From NCBI RefSeq assembly GCF_036226405.1, contig NZ_CP108464.1, forward strand, positions 8,122,001 through 8,186,000: a DNA stretch of 64,000 nucleotides, given 5' to 3'. Both the position numbers and the translations under genes were made by a program. The DNA is from Streptomyces sp. NBC_01260. Lineage in GTDB: Bacteria > Actinomycetota > Actinomycetes > Streptomycetales > Streptomycetaceae. Under the pieces are notes generated by a model, which was not told where the DNA came from, did no database searches, and saw nothing but the letters and a program-made list of their open reading frames with translations. This document shows positions 8,252 to 15,714 of the stretch, piece after piece; positions within the stretch are counted from its first letter, which is position 1; every line of letters starts with the position of its first letter.

Positions 8252-8471
8252 CCGCCCGGTGCCGCGGCCGAGCCGTCCGCGGGTGCTGTTCGAGGCGTAC
8301 GGAACAGTGGGCGCCGGGCAGTGGCGCGCTGCTCCCGCACCATGCCTGATCTGCGCGGACGCCCATGGAACAGCACTGTGCCCGGACGACCGGGGGAACC
8401 AGTGGTCCGGGCAGGGGGCGGGGCACGATTTCATCCGGCCGCAACAACAGGGGCCGGCCGGACCCCGTCGT

Positions 8472-8969
8472 TCAGTGCGCGGCGGGGACCTCGGCGATCG
8501 AGCGGCCCGCCCAGGAGGGCGCCGCCTCCGTGAGAGCGACGAGGGCTTCGCGTACCTGGTCCGGGAACGGAACGGTGCGGCCGGCCCGCTGATCCACGTG
8601 GAGGGCGAGCAGTTCGGTGGTGGCCACGGGCTCGGCGTCCGGGCCCGGTTCGGCGTCGTCCTGCGTGTCCGGTCCGAGCACGTACAGCTCATGGGCGATT
8701 CGGGTCTTCTTCGCGTCGGCGCCCAGCACCCGGGTCCGGACGGCGAGCCGGTCGCCCTCCGACACATCGCGCAGATACCGGATATGGGACTCGACCGTGT
8801 ACAGCGAACAGCCGGTGCGCTCCCGGTACTCGGAGTGCAGACCGGTCTCGATCATCATCCGGTCGGTCGCGAAACCGAAGACGAGTACGTAGAACGCCTC
8901 GCTCATATGGCCGTTGTAGTCGATCCACTCCGGGCGCACGGTCTCCCGGTGCAGGGGCAGCGCACTCAC
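8472..8969 (-). CDS. cdhB: Betainyl-CoA thioesterase-like hot-dog protein (CdhB type)
   Basis: 165 residues with the single hot-dog fold of 4-hydroxybenzoyl-CoA thioesterases. The catalytic segment WIDYNGHMSEAFY has the family Asp at residue 17. The GTG start at 8969 overlaps the cdhA stop (GTGA); the frame runs further upstream, but only as an out-of-frame shadow of cdhA. Coupled to a carnitine dehydrogenase-type gene and a dehydrocarnitine-cleaving-type gene, it most likely hydrolyses betainyl-CoA to glycine betaine and CoA, as in the Pseudomonas cdh pathway. Function rests on this gene order; the protein family alone would say only acyl-CoA thioesterase. Confidence 0.75.
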   Translation of the reverse strand: MSALPLHRETVRPEWIDYNGHMSEAFYVLVFGFATDRMMIETGLHSEYRERTGCSLYTVESHIRYLRDVSEGDRLAVRTRVLGADAKKTRIAHELYVLGPDTQDDAEPGPDAEPVATTELLALHVDQRAGRTVPFPDQVREALVALTEAAPSWAGRSIAEVPAAH

Positions 8970-10003
8970 TTGGCCGCTCCCTCGGTGGGCCGCTCGGCGA
9001 GCCGGCCGGTCGCGCGCAGGACATTGATCACGCCGCGGTCGCGTTCGGCGACGAGGTCGGCGATGCTGCGGCCGTCCGCCGCCTCGTCGCAGCCGCGTAC
9101 GACCGCGTCGTACAGCTCCCGGTCCAGTTCGGGCGCTTCGAGCCGTGTCCACGGGGCCTTCAGCGAAGGGCCGAAGTGGTCGAGCATGTGCGCCATGCCG
9201 CCTTCGCCGCCCGCGAGCGCGAAGGTGAGCATCGGCCCCATGCACGCCCAGCGCAGCCCGGGGCCCTCGGTGATGGAGGCGTCGATCTCCGCCACGGTCG
9301 CCTCACCGTTGGCGACCATGTGCAGCGCCTCGCGCCAGAGCGCCTCCTGGAGGCGGTTCGCGATGAAGCCGGGGACCTCGCGATTCATCGTGATGACGGA
9401 CTTGCCGGCGACCTCGTAGAAGCGGGACGCCCAGCCCACCGCGGACGGTGCGGTCAGCTCGCCGCCCACCACCTCGACCAGCGGGATCAGATACGGCGGG
9501 TTGAACGGGTGCCCCACGACCAGCCGTCCGGCGCCCGCGGCCCGCGTCTGCATATCGCTCATCGGGTAGCCGGACGTCGAGGACGCGATCACGACCCCCT
9601 CGGGTGCGGCCGCGTCGAGGCGGGCCAGCAGATCGCGCTTGAGCTCCAGCTTCTCCGGAGCGCTCTCCTGGACGAACTGGGCGTCGGACACCGCCTCTTC
9701 GAGCGTCGCCATGACCGTGAGCCGGTCCGGCGAGGCCCCTTCGGCGAGGCCGAGCTGCTCCAGCGCCGGCCAGGCGGCGGCCACCAGCCGGCGCAGTTTC
9801 TGCTCGGCGTCGGGGGCCGGGTCCCAGGCGGTGACGTCGTAGCCACGGGCCAGGAAGTGTGCGACCCAGCCACCACCGATCACTCCGGCGCCCACGCACG
9901 CCACCCGGCGTACGTCCTCCGGCGCGCAGGGAGCCGGGGCGGTCGGTGCGGGCTCAACGGCTTGCGTGGAATGTGCGGTTGGTGCGGGCTGTGCGGCGTT
10001 CAT
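8966..10003 (-). CDS. cdhA: L-carnitine dehydrogenase (3-hydroxyacyl-CoA dehydrogenase family)
   Basis: 345 residues. After a Pro/Ala-rich N-terminal tail of about 30 residues comes a Rossmann fold (VACVGAGVIGGGW, residues 35-46). Further on are the active-site segment GHPFNPPYLIPLVEVVGG with its catalytic His, and PGFIANRLQEALWREA. Compared with fatty-acid 3-hydroxyacyl-CoA dehydrogenases, the PPYLIPLVE context fits the carnitine dehydrogenase branch, which oxidises L-carnitine to 3-dehydrocarnitine with NAD+. Start ATG 10003 follows GGAGAA; the open frame upstream of it is non-coding. It lies between cdhC and cdhB in one minus-strand operon. Confidence 0.85.
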   Translation of the reverse strand: MNAAQPAPTAHSTQAVEPAPTAPAPCAPEDVRRVACVGAGVIGGGWVAHFLARGYDVTAWDPAPDAEQKLRRLVAAAWPALEQLGLAEGASPDRLTVMATLEEAVSDAQFVQESAPEKLELKRDLLARLDAAAPEGVVIASSTSGYPMSDMQTRAAGAGRLVVGHPFNPPYLIPLVEVVGGELTAPSAVGWASRFYEVAGKSVITMNREVPGFIANRLQEALWREALHMVANGEATVAEIDASITEGPGLRWACMGPMLTFALAGGEGGMAHMLDHFGPSLKAPWTRLEAPELDRELYDAVVRGCDEAADGRSIADLVAERDRGVINVLRATGRLAERPTEGAAK

Positions 10004-10056
10004 CGTGCGGTTCTCCAGAACGAGTGGGGGGCGGGCTGCGGGTGAGGGGCGCGGCC

Positions 10057-10950
10057 TCAGCCGCGGGGCTTGAGTCCGAGCCGCTGCCGGGCCTCGTCCG
10101 GGGTGGCGACCCGGGAGCCCAGCGCCTCGGTGATCTGCACGGCACGCTCCACCAACTGGGCGTTGGTGGCCTTGACACCCTTGCCGAGATACAGGTTGTC
10201 CTCGAGTCCGACCCGTACATGGCCGCCGAGGAGGATGGACTGCGCCACCCACGGCATCTGCATCCGGCCCAGCGCGAAGCTCGCCCACTGGGCGCCCTCG
10301 GGCAGCATGTTCACCATCGACTGGAGCACGCCGGGGTCCGCGGGCGCGCCCCACGGGACACCCATGCAGAGCTGGAAGACGGTCGGGGCGTCCAGCAGCC
10401 CCTCGGCGAGGAGCTGCTTGGCGAACCACAGCTGCCCGGTGTCGAAGATCTCCAGCTCCGGCCGCACTCCCAGCTCCTGGATGCGGCGGGCGCCGGCCCG
10501 GAGCATGTCGGGGGTGGAGACGTACAGATTGCTGCCGTCGCCGAAGTTCAGGGAGCCGCAGTCGAGTGTGCAGATGTCCGGCAGCAGGTCCTCGACGTGG
10601 GGGAGGCGTTCGAGCCCGCCGACCAGGTCGGTGCCCGGCAGCTGCCGCAGCGGGGCGTCGGGGTCGATCACCAGGTCGCCGCCCATTCCGGCGGTCAGAT
10701 TGATGACGACATCGGTCCCGGTCTCCTTGATCCGCTCGACGACCTCCCGGTACAGGCGGGGGTCGCGGGACGGGGCGCCGGTCTCCGGCTCACGGACATG
10801 GATGTGCACGACAGCGGCCCCCGCGTCGGCTGCCTCGACGGCGGAGCGGGCGATCTGCTCGGGGGTGACGGGCACATGAGGGCTCTTGCGGACCGTGTCA
10901 CCGGCCCCGGTGAGGGCACACGTGATGATGACGTCCTGGTTCACGGGCAT
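10057..10950 (-). CDS. cdhC: Beta-keto acid cleavage enzyme (BKACE, DUF849), probable 3-dehydrocarnitine cleavage enzyme
   Basis: 297 residues of the Kce/BKACE family, a Zn-dependent TIM barrel. The metal pair is visible as His49 and His51 in [12 protein letters not shown], with [11 protein letters not shown] near residue 230 carrying the conserved Glu. The family moves the beta-keto acid's acyl part onto acetyl-CoA. Next to carnitine dehydrogenase and a thioesterase the expected reaction is 3-dehydrocarnitine + acetyl-CoA giving betainyl-CoA + acetoacetate. The ATG follows GGAG. Three direct repeats lie just upstream. Substrate is inferred from the operon. Confidence 0.85.
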   Translation of the reverse strand: MPVNQDVIITCALTGAGDTVRKSPHVPVTPEQIARSAVEAADAGAAVVHIHVREPETGAPSRDPRLYREVVERIKETGTDVVINLTAGMGGDLVIDPDAPLRQLPGTDLVGGLERLPHVEDLLPDICTLDCGSLNFGDGSNLYVSTPDMLRAGARRIQELGVRPELEIFDTGQLWFAKQLLAEGLLDAPTVFQLCMGVPWGAPADPGVLQSMVNMLPEGAQWASFALGRMQMPWVAQSILLGGHVRVGLEDNLYLGKGVKATNAQLVERAVQITEALGSRVATPDEARQRLGLKPRG

Positions 10951-10964
10951 GCGGAAGCGGCTCC

Positions 10965-11006
10965 TGAATCGAAGGGGATCTGATGAATCGAATGAATCGA
11001 AGGGGA
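10965..11006 (-). repeat. Three direct copies of TTCGATTCA upstream of cdhC
   Basis: Plus-strand TGAATCGAA occurs at 10965, 10984 and 10993; the first and last copies extend to the identical 14-mer TGAATCGAAGGGGA, 28 bases apart. The block sits between the regulator's stop and the cdhC ribosome-binding site, which makes it a candidate operator for the cdh operon. Confidence 0.6.
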
Positions 11007-11043
11007 AAGGAGGCGGAAGTGGGTGGGGAGATGAGGGCAGGGG

Positions 11044-11934
11044 TCAGCCGGCGGTCAGGGTCGCGTCCACATAGCGGAGCAGCGCACCGTGCATGTCCTC
11101 GGCGCTGGTGCCCGGTTCCCCCGGCGTCGTCGCGAGCACCTGGGAGGCCAGCCCGTCGATGAGGGCGGTGAGACTCAGGGCGGCCGCCTCCGGATCGACC
11201 GGCCGGAAGACCCCCTGGGCGACGCCGCGCCCGATCACCTCGGCGACCGTGGCACGCCATTGCCGGTAGTACTCGACATGGAGTTCACCGACCGCGGTGG
11301 AGCGTGCCGCCTCGGCCCAGAGATCGAGCCAGACGCTCCACTGGCGCCGCTGCTGGGCGGTGTACGGGGTCTGGAGCTCGATCAGCAGGCGGAGTTCGTC
11401 GCCGGCGTGGTCCGTGTCGGCGGTCCCGGCCGCCCGCCTGGCGGTGTCCTCGTCCATGCACCAGCGGGCCGCCGCCTCCAGTAGTTCGTCCCGCCCGGGG
11501 AAGTGGTAGTGGATGGCGGCGGTACTGGTCCCGCAGGCCTCGGCGATGTCCGAGACCCGTACGGAGTGGAATCCGTGCTCCGCGATCAGCTGGACGGTCT
11601 GCCGGACGATCTGGAGCGGTCTGCCGCTGTCCGCGGCCGGCCGCCCGGCCACGGCGTCGCGGGCGCGCCGGGGGCGGGCGGCCGACGGCGGGGCCTCGGC
11701 CTGCTGCGAGGACGCCGAGCCGTGCTCCGCGTGCGCGCCGAGCAGCCAGCCGGCGTCGACCTCCGCGATGTCGGCGACCCGGGCCAGCTCGGCCGTGGTG
11801 AAGCGACGGGTGCCGCCGAGTGAGCGCGAGAGCTTCGACGGATCGATGACCATCCGTCGCGCGAACTCGCGCTGACTCACTCCGGCATCCCGGATCACCT
11901 GTCGGACCCGCTCGGCCACCTCATCGTGCTGCAT
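11044..11934 (-). CDS. Regulator with an N-terminal Xre-type domain joined to a TetR-type repressor
   Basis: 296 residues, against ~200 for an ordinary TetR protein. Residues ~5-60 form a Cro/Xre-type helix-turn-helix (GVSQREFARRMVIDPSKLSR). A disordered Ala/Pro/Arg linker covers ~71-104. Residues ~107-155 form a TetR N-terminal domain (VRVSDIAEACGTSTAAIHYH), and the rest is a TetR ligand and dimer domain. Two DNA-binding domains in one chain imply recognition of two sequence types or a bipartite site. It sits upstream of cdhC on the same strand, so it probably controls carnitine catabolism with carnitine or an intermediate as ligand. The ATG has no Shine-Dalgarno and lies at the predicted transcription start. 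Confidence 0.85.
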   Translation of the reverse strand: MQHDEVAERVRQVIRDAGVSQREFARRMVIDPSKLSRSLGGTRRFTTAELARVADIAEVDAGWLLGAHAEHGSASSQQAEAPPSAARPRRARDAVAGRPAADSGRPLQIVRQTVQLIAEHGFHSVRVSDIAEACGTSTAAIHYHFPGRDELLEAAARWCMDEDTARRAAGTADTDHAGDELRLLIELQTPYTAQQRRQWSVWLDLWAEAARSTAVGELHVEYYRQWRATVAEVIGRGVAQGVFRPVDPEAAALSLTALIDGLASQVLATTPGEPGTSAEDMHGALLRYVDATLTAG

Positions 11935-11942
11935 GGTCAGCC

Positions 11943-11973
11943 ACGCTACCCACGTGTTGAGAAGATCTCAACA
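11943..11973 (-). promoter_or_regulatory. Promoter and palindromic operator of the Xre-TetR regulator
   Basis: On the minus strand TTGAGA (11971-11966), a 17-base spacer and TAGCGT (11948-11943) place the start of transcription at about the ATG. The -35 lies inside the perfect 19-bp palindrome TGTTGAGA-AGA-TCTCAACA (11955-11973), which fits autorepression. Confidence 0.6.
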
Positions 11974-12014
11974 TCAGATGGGAAGAATGTCGTGTGTGGA
12001 TGCGCATTGAGGTG

Positions 12015-12034
12015 CTGACTGATGCATCAGTCAG
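12015..12034. repeat. Perfect 20-bp palindrome between the sigma factor and the regulator
   Basis: CTGACTGATGCATCAGTCAG is a perfect palindrome one base past the sigma gene stop and about 80 bases upstream of the regulator start. It could be a TetR-type operator, or fold as an 8-bp stem with a 4-base loop and end the sigma transcript. Confidence 0.6.
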
Positions 12035-12035
12035 T

Positions 12036-13031
12036 TCATTCCTCGACCAGCATCCCGTTCCGGAGCTTGCTGAGGATCCGGCTGATCAGACGCGAGACGT
12101 GCATCTGCGAGATGCCCAGCTCGGCGCCGATCTGCGACTGCGTCAGCTCCTGGCCGAATCGCATCTCGATGATGCGGTGCTCGCGTGCGTCCAGATCGCC
12201 GAGCAGTGGCGCCAGCGCCTGGAGGTTCTCCACCGTCTCCATGGCGGGGTCCGCCTCGCCGAGCGCGTCGGCGAAGGTGCGTCCCGGAGTGCCGATCCGG
12301 CCCGTGTCCGTCGCGTCGGCCGGCATGTCCAGGGACCCCGCCGTGTATCCGTTGGCCGCGACGATCCCCTCGGACACCTCGTCCTCGGTGATCCCGAGGT
12401 GCCCGGCCAGCTCCTGGACCGTGGGGTCGCGGTCGAGGTCCGTGGCCAGGAACTCCTTCGCCTTGGCGATGTCGACGCGCAGTTCCTGGAGCCGGCGCGG
12501 CACATGGACCGCCCAGGTCGTGTCGCGGAAGAACCGCTTGATCTCTCCGACGATGTACGGCACCGCGAAAGAGGTGAACTCGACCTCGCGTGACAGATCG
12601 AACCGGTCGATCGCCTTGATCAGCCCGATCGTGCCGACCTGGACGATGTCCTCCATGTCGCCGCTGCCGCGGTTGCGGAACCGGCCCGCGGCGAACCGGA
12701 CCAGTGAAAGATTCATCTCGATGAGGGTGTTGCGCGCGTACTGGTGGGCGGCGGTGCCCTCCTCCAGTACCTGGAGCCGGTCGAAGAACAGCTTCGACAG
12801 CGCCCGCGCGTCCTTCGGCGCGATCTTGCCGGCGTCCTCGATCCACGGGAGTTCGTCCGTAGCCCCCGAGATGTCCGCTGCGCTCGTACTGCCGGTCACA
12901 CCTGTCATGTCTGTGGTGTCCACCATGACCGCCGCCTCTGCTGAGGCGGTCGCGACAGGAACTCCTGTCGCCGTCGGCCGTGCACTTTCCGCTCGCTCCG
13001 TAATGGCGGTCTGTGCAGTGTGCGCCGTCAT
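12036..13031 (-). CDS. SigF/SigB/SigG-family RNA polymerase sigma factor
   Basis: 331 residues. After ~60 low-complexity residues come sigma region 2 (SLVRFAAGRFRNRGSGDMED, then IGLIKAIDRFD), region 3 (HVPRRLQELRVDIAKAKEFL and the TVQELAGHLGITEDEV helix-turn-helix) and region 4 (LTQSQIGAELGISQMHVSRL). This is the non-essential group 3 family that handles stress and development in streptomycetes, where several paralogs exist and are controlled by anti-sigma and anti-anti-sigma proteins. No anti-sigma gene is adjacent; a HATPase-type protein lies at 58.9 kb and a RsbU-like phosphatase at 15.7 kb. The ATG follows GGGGAG. Which paralog this is cannot be told from the window. Confidence 0.9.
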   Translation of the reverse strand: MTAHTAQTAITERAESARPTATGVPVATASAEAAVMVDTTDMTGVTGSTSAADISGATDELPWIEDAGKIAPKDARALSKLFFDRLQVLEEGTAAHQYARNTLIEMNLSLVRFAAGRFRNRGSGDMEDIVQVGTIGLIKAIDRFDLSREVEFTSFAVPYIVGEIKRFFRDTTWAVHVPRRLQELRVDIAKAKEFLATDLDRDPTVQELAGHLGITEDEVSEGIVAANGYTAGSLDMPADATDTGRIGTPGRTFADALGEADPAMETVENLQALAPLLGDLDAREHRIIEMRFGQELTQSQIGAELGISQMHVSRLISRILSKLRNGMLVEE

Positions 13032-13195
13032 CTCGTCACGCTCCCCTGGTGGTAGGCCATGAGGTGTAGGCGTATGCCCGCAGAGAGCTTGCTCATGCGG
13101 GTAAGTGAGAGTTGATCAGGTCACAACGCGTCAATGGCCGAGAATCGACGTGATCCCTCGTCGTATCTGTGCAGGGCCGCGGGTTCGGCAGCAGA

Positions 13196-13232
13196 ACCGC
13201 CCCACCGGTACGGGGGAGCCCGGTGGGGCGGT
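13196..13232. terminator. Hairpin in the gap upstream of the sigma factor gene
   Basis: A perfect 13-bp stem (13196-13208 with 13220-13232) with an 11-base loop. It resembles the other terminators in this window, but no gene end is close on either strand, so it may end an unseen small transcript. Confidence 0.45.
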
Positions 13233-13504
13233 CGTCACCAGAGTGCCACAGCCTCGGGCGCAATGGGCACCGACCGGCGCATATCCAACGGTAGTTGAGT
13301 TGAAATCGATGGTGCACCGGCTTGCGGCTTCCGGCCGAAGGTTTCTGTCGCGTGGGTGGCCGGCGGCCGTGTGTGTGACCGTGGGTGAGCCCTGGTGGTG
13401 CGGAAGTGGCCGCTGAGCCAAGGACTTCCGTGCTCCGGCCGATCCGAGCCGACCCGTCTTCGACGCCGACGGGGGAGGGCGGGCGGTCTCTGCCTCGACT
13501 GGCG

Positions 13505-13546
13505 CGAATCGTTCAGCACGAACTCGTTCAGCGGGAATCGATCAGT
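13505..13546. repeat. Three near-tandem copies of a GAATCGTTCAG-like motif
   Basis: GAATCGTTCAG (13506), GAACTCGTTCAG (13520) and GAATCGATCAG (13535) follow each other at 14-15 base spacing, about 290 bases upstream of the quinone oxidoreductase gene. They look like a small iterated binding site. Confidence 0.45.
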
Positions 13547-13833
13547 GGGTGACGATCCGCCGGACCGGTCCGGGGTTCCACTCGACGTACTCGGTCCCGG
13601 GCCCGCGCGCCTGCCGGGCGCGGACGGCGGCATCTCGGCTCCTGTCCTCAGGTGGACCGAACCGCCCTGCCTGCAGGAAGCGCAAGGAAGGCGCCGGCGG
13701 CCCTGGGCCGCGTGCATTGCGGCCCGGTGAACCCGGCACCTCCCGGGAATACCTGCACGCGGAAGCGGCTTCCTGCTGCTGTAGGGCACCGTTCGGGCGG
13801 CCGGTGCCATGGGAAGCAGGAGAGAGGGAGCTC

Positions 13834-14754
13834 ATGCCGAAGGCGTACGTGTTCACCCGCAACGGCGGGCCGGAAGTGGAGGCCCTCGTCGAGCAGGACG
13901 CTCCGGTGCCGGGCCCCGGGGAGCTGCTCGTCGCCGTACGGGCGGCGGGCGTCAACCCGGTCGACTGGAAGCTGCGCACGGGGTACACCAGGCCCGGCAG
14001 TGAACCGCAGCCGTTCCCCACCGTCCTCGGCAGCGAGGCCGCAGGAGTGGTCGAGGCGGTCGGCCCGGACGTCGAAGGATTCGCGGTCGGCGACGAGGTC
14101 TTCGGCAATCCGGTGACCGGCGGGTACGCCCAGTACACCCTGCTCCCCGTTGCCGTGACCGCGCACAAGCCGCCCGGGCTGTCGTTCACCGACGCGGCGG
14201 CGCTGCCGGTCGCGGCGGCCACCGCGTACGACGGGGTGCGCCAGCTCGCTCCCGCCCCCGGTTCGACGCTGCTGGTCACCGGCGCCGGGGGCGGTGTCGG
14301 AACCGCCGCGGTCCAGCTCGCACACCACGCGGGCGTCAAGGTCATCGGGGTGGCGGGCGCGGCCAAGAAGGACTTCGTCGAGTCGCTCGGCGCGGTGCAC
14401 GTCGCATCAGGCGCCGGACTCGCCCGCCGGGTACGGGCGGCCGCCCCCGACGGCATCGACGCGGTCTTCGACCTGGTCGGCGGCGACACGCTGCGGGAAG
14501 TGGCTCCGCTGCTCGCCGATCCCGCCGCACTCATCAGCGCCGCGGGCAAGCCGCTGGCGGTGGAGCTGGGCGGGGCGCCGGTGGCCCGGGCCCGTACCGC
14601 GGCGGGTCTCGGTGAAGTCGCGGACCTCGTCGTCACCGGAGCCCTGCGCACGCACGTCACCCGGACCTACCCGCTGACCGCGGCGGGCGAGGCGCTGCGC
14701 GCCGTGGAGAGCGGACATGCCCGCGGGAAGATCGTGATCGAGGTGACCGCATGA
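13834..14754 (+). CDS. Zinc-independent NADP-dependent oxidoreductase (quinone oxidoreductase-like MDR)
   Basis: 306 residues of the medium-chain dehydrogenase superfamily, quinone oxidoreductase branch. The catalytic GroES-like domain has AAGVNPVDWKLRTG near residue 40 and the substrate loop PTVLGSEAAGVVEAVG. The nucleotide-binding motif VTGAGGGVGTAAVQLA starts near residue 149. The Cys/His zinc ligands of alcohol dehydrogenases are absent. Start ATG 13834 follows GGAGAGAGGGAG; the frame is open much further upstream but without coding character. It overlaps the following GNAT gene by ATGA, so the two are co-translated. Likely role is reduction of quinones or reactive carbonyls. Confidence 0.85.
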   Translation: MPKAYVFTRNGGPEVEALVEQDAPVPGPGELLVAVRAAGVNPVDWKLRTGYTRPGSEPQPFPTVLGSEAAGVVEAVGPDVEGFAVGDEVFGNPVTGGYAQYTLLPVAVTAHKPPGLSFTDAAALPVAAATAYDGVRQLAPAPGSTLLVTGAGGGVGTAAVQLAHHAGVKVIGVAGAAKKDFVESLGAVHVASGAGLARRVRAAAPDGIDAVFDLVGGDTLREVAPLLADPAALISAAGKPLAVELGGAPVARARTAAGLGEVADLVVTGALRTHVTRTYPLTAAGEALRAVESGHARGKIVIEVTA

Positions 14755-15509
14755 GCGCGCCGCAGTACCTTGCCGGTGGCGCGCACCCGCTGGACGACCC
14801 GGTCGGCGCCTCACTGACCGGCCCGCACGCCCATTTCGCCGAACGCCGCGGCCGCATCCTGCGCTACCCGGCCGACGTCACCCCCTGGGCCGCGGTTCCG
14901 GACCGGCCGGGCGTCGCGGACTGGGCCGACGCCGCAGCGCTGGCCGGGCCCGGGGGAGCGATCACCATCACCGCGTTCCGCGAGCCGCCGCCGGAGGACT
15001 GGGAGACGGTCTTCCGCGCCGAGGGCGTCCAGCTCGTCGACGCGGGCGTCGCGGCGGCCCCGGACCCGGAGGCGGTACGGCTCGGACCCGCCGACGTGCC
15101 CGAGATGCTCGACCTGGTGGCACGCACCCAGCCGGGACCGTTCCTGCCCCGGACCATCGAGCTCGGCACCTATCTCGGCATCCGGCGCGAGGGGGTGCTC
15201 GTGGCGATGGCGGGGGAACGGCTGCACCCGCCCGGCTGGAGCGAGATCAGTGGCGTCTGCACCGACGAGTCCGTACGGGGGCAGGGGCTCGCCACCCGGC
15301 TGCTGCTCGCCGTCTCCCACGAGATCAGGGAACGCGGCGAAACGCCGTTCATGCATGCCGCGGCGGCCAACACCCGGGCCGTGGGGCTCTACGAATCCCT
15401 CGGATTCCGGCTCCGTCGGCGGACGTCGTTCCTGGCGGCGCTCGCGCCGGACGGTGACCGGGCGCGGCAGGCACGGGGGGAGGCGGCCGACGCGGCGGCC
15501 CGTAGCTGA
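14751..15509 (+). CDS. GNAT-family N-acetyltransferase (FR47-like)
   Basis: 252 residues. The C-terminal half carries the acetyl-CoA binding core: motif A reads CTDESVRGQGLATRLLL near residue 166, and motif B is AAAANTRAVGLYESLGF near residue 201. The N-terminal ~100 residues resemble the companion domain of FR47/ECO1-type acetyltransferases and may set the substrate. The start overlaps the stop of the oxidoreductase gene by four bases, indicating translational coupling. The acceptor is unknown. Confidence 0.8.
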   Translation: MSAPQYLAGGAHPLDDPVGASLTGPHAHFAERRGRILRYPADVTPWAAVPDRPGVADWADAAALAGPGGAITITAFREPPPEDWETVFRAEGVQLVDAGVAAAPDPEAVRLGPADVPEMLDLVARTQPGPFLPRTIELGTYLGIRREGVLVAMAGERLHPPGWSEISGVCTDESVRGQGLATRLLLAVSHEIRERGETPFMHAAAANTRAVGLYESLGFRLRRRTSFLAALAPDGDRARQARGEAADAAARS

Positions 15510-15714
15510 TCCCCGGCAGCTCGCACGGAGGCGGACCGGGCGCCACCTGCGGGACGTCCGTCCGGGACTTCCGGCCCGCAGAGCACGGCTCCGCGGTGAC
15601 CGGTGACCTTCGGCGTGATTCAAAAGGCCGAAAGCCCCGTGTGCCGACGCCCCGGTCCGGGTGGACTGGAGATGACTGCCGGGACAGGCCCGGCGACTGA
15701 GGAAGGAGCCGGCC

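Larger units (their letters stand above)
13032..13833. other. 800-base gene-poor gap
   Basis: I see no convincing gene on either strand. The left part should hold the sigma gene promoter. It also contains one good hairpin (13196-13232), a smaller inverted repeat CCCGCA...TGCGGG (13077-13101), and a triplicated motif (13506-13545). A small RNA or an unrecognised short peptide is possible but unsupported. Confidence 0.5.

Noticed and set aside
7914..8471. SAM-IV riboswitch upstream of metY
   Set aside because: I looked on the minus strand for the conserved GGUCA...GCAACC core and found nothing matching; the leader peptide explains the region better.
8970..9245. Longer N-terminus for the thioesterase
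   Set aside because: The upstream part of the frame is an out-of-phase shadow of cdhA with Arg-rich sequence; the GTG overlapping the cdhA stop gives the correct hot-dog protein.
10004..10429. Longer N-terminus for cdhA
   Set aside because: It would overlap cdhC by ~370 bases in another frame; ATG 10003 has a good ribosome-binding site and precedes the Rossmann fold.
13549..13833. 95-codon N-terminal extension of the quinone oxidoreductase
   Set aside because: No similarity to the family, while ATG 13834 is preceded by a strong ribosome-binding site.
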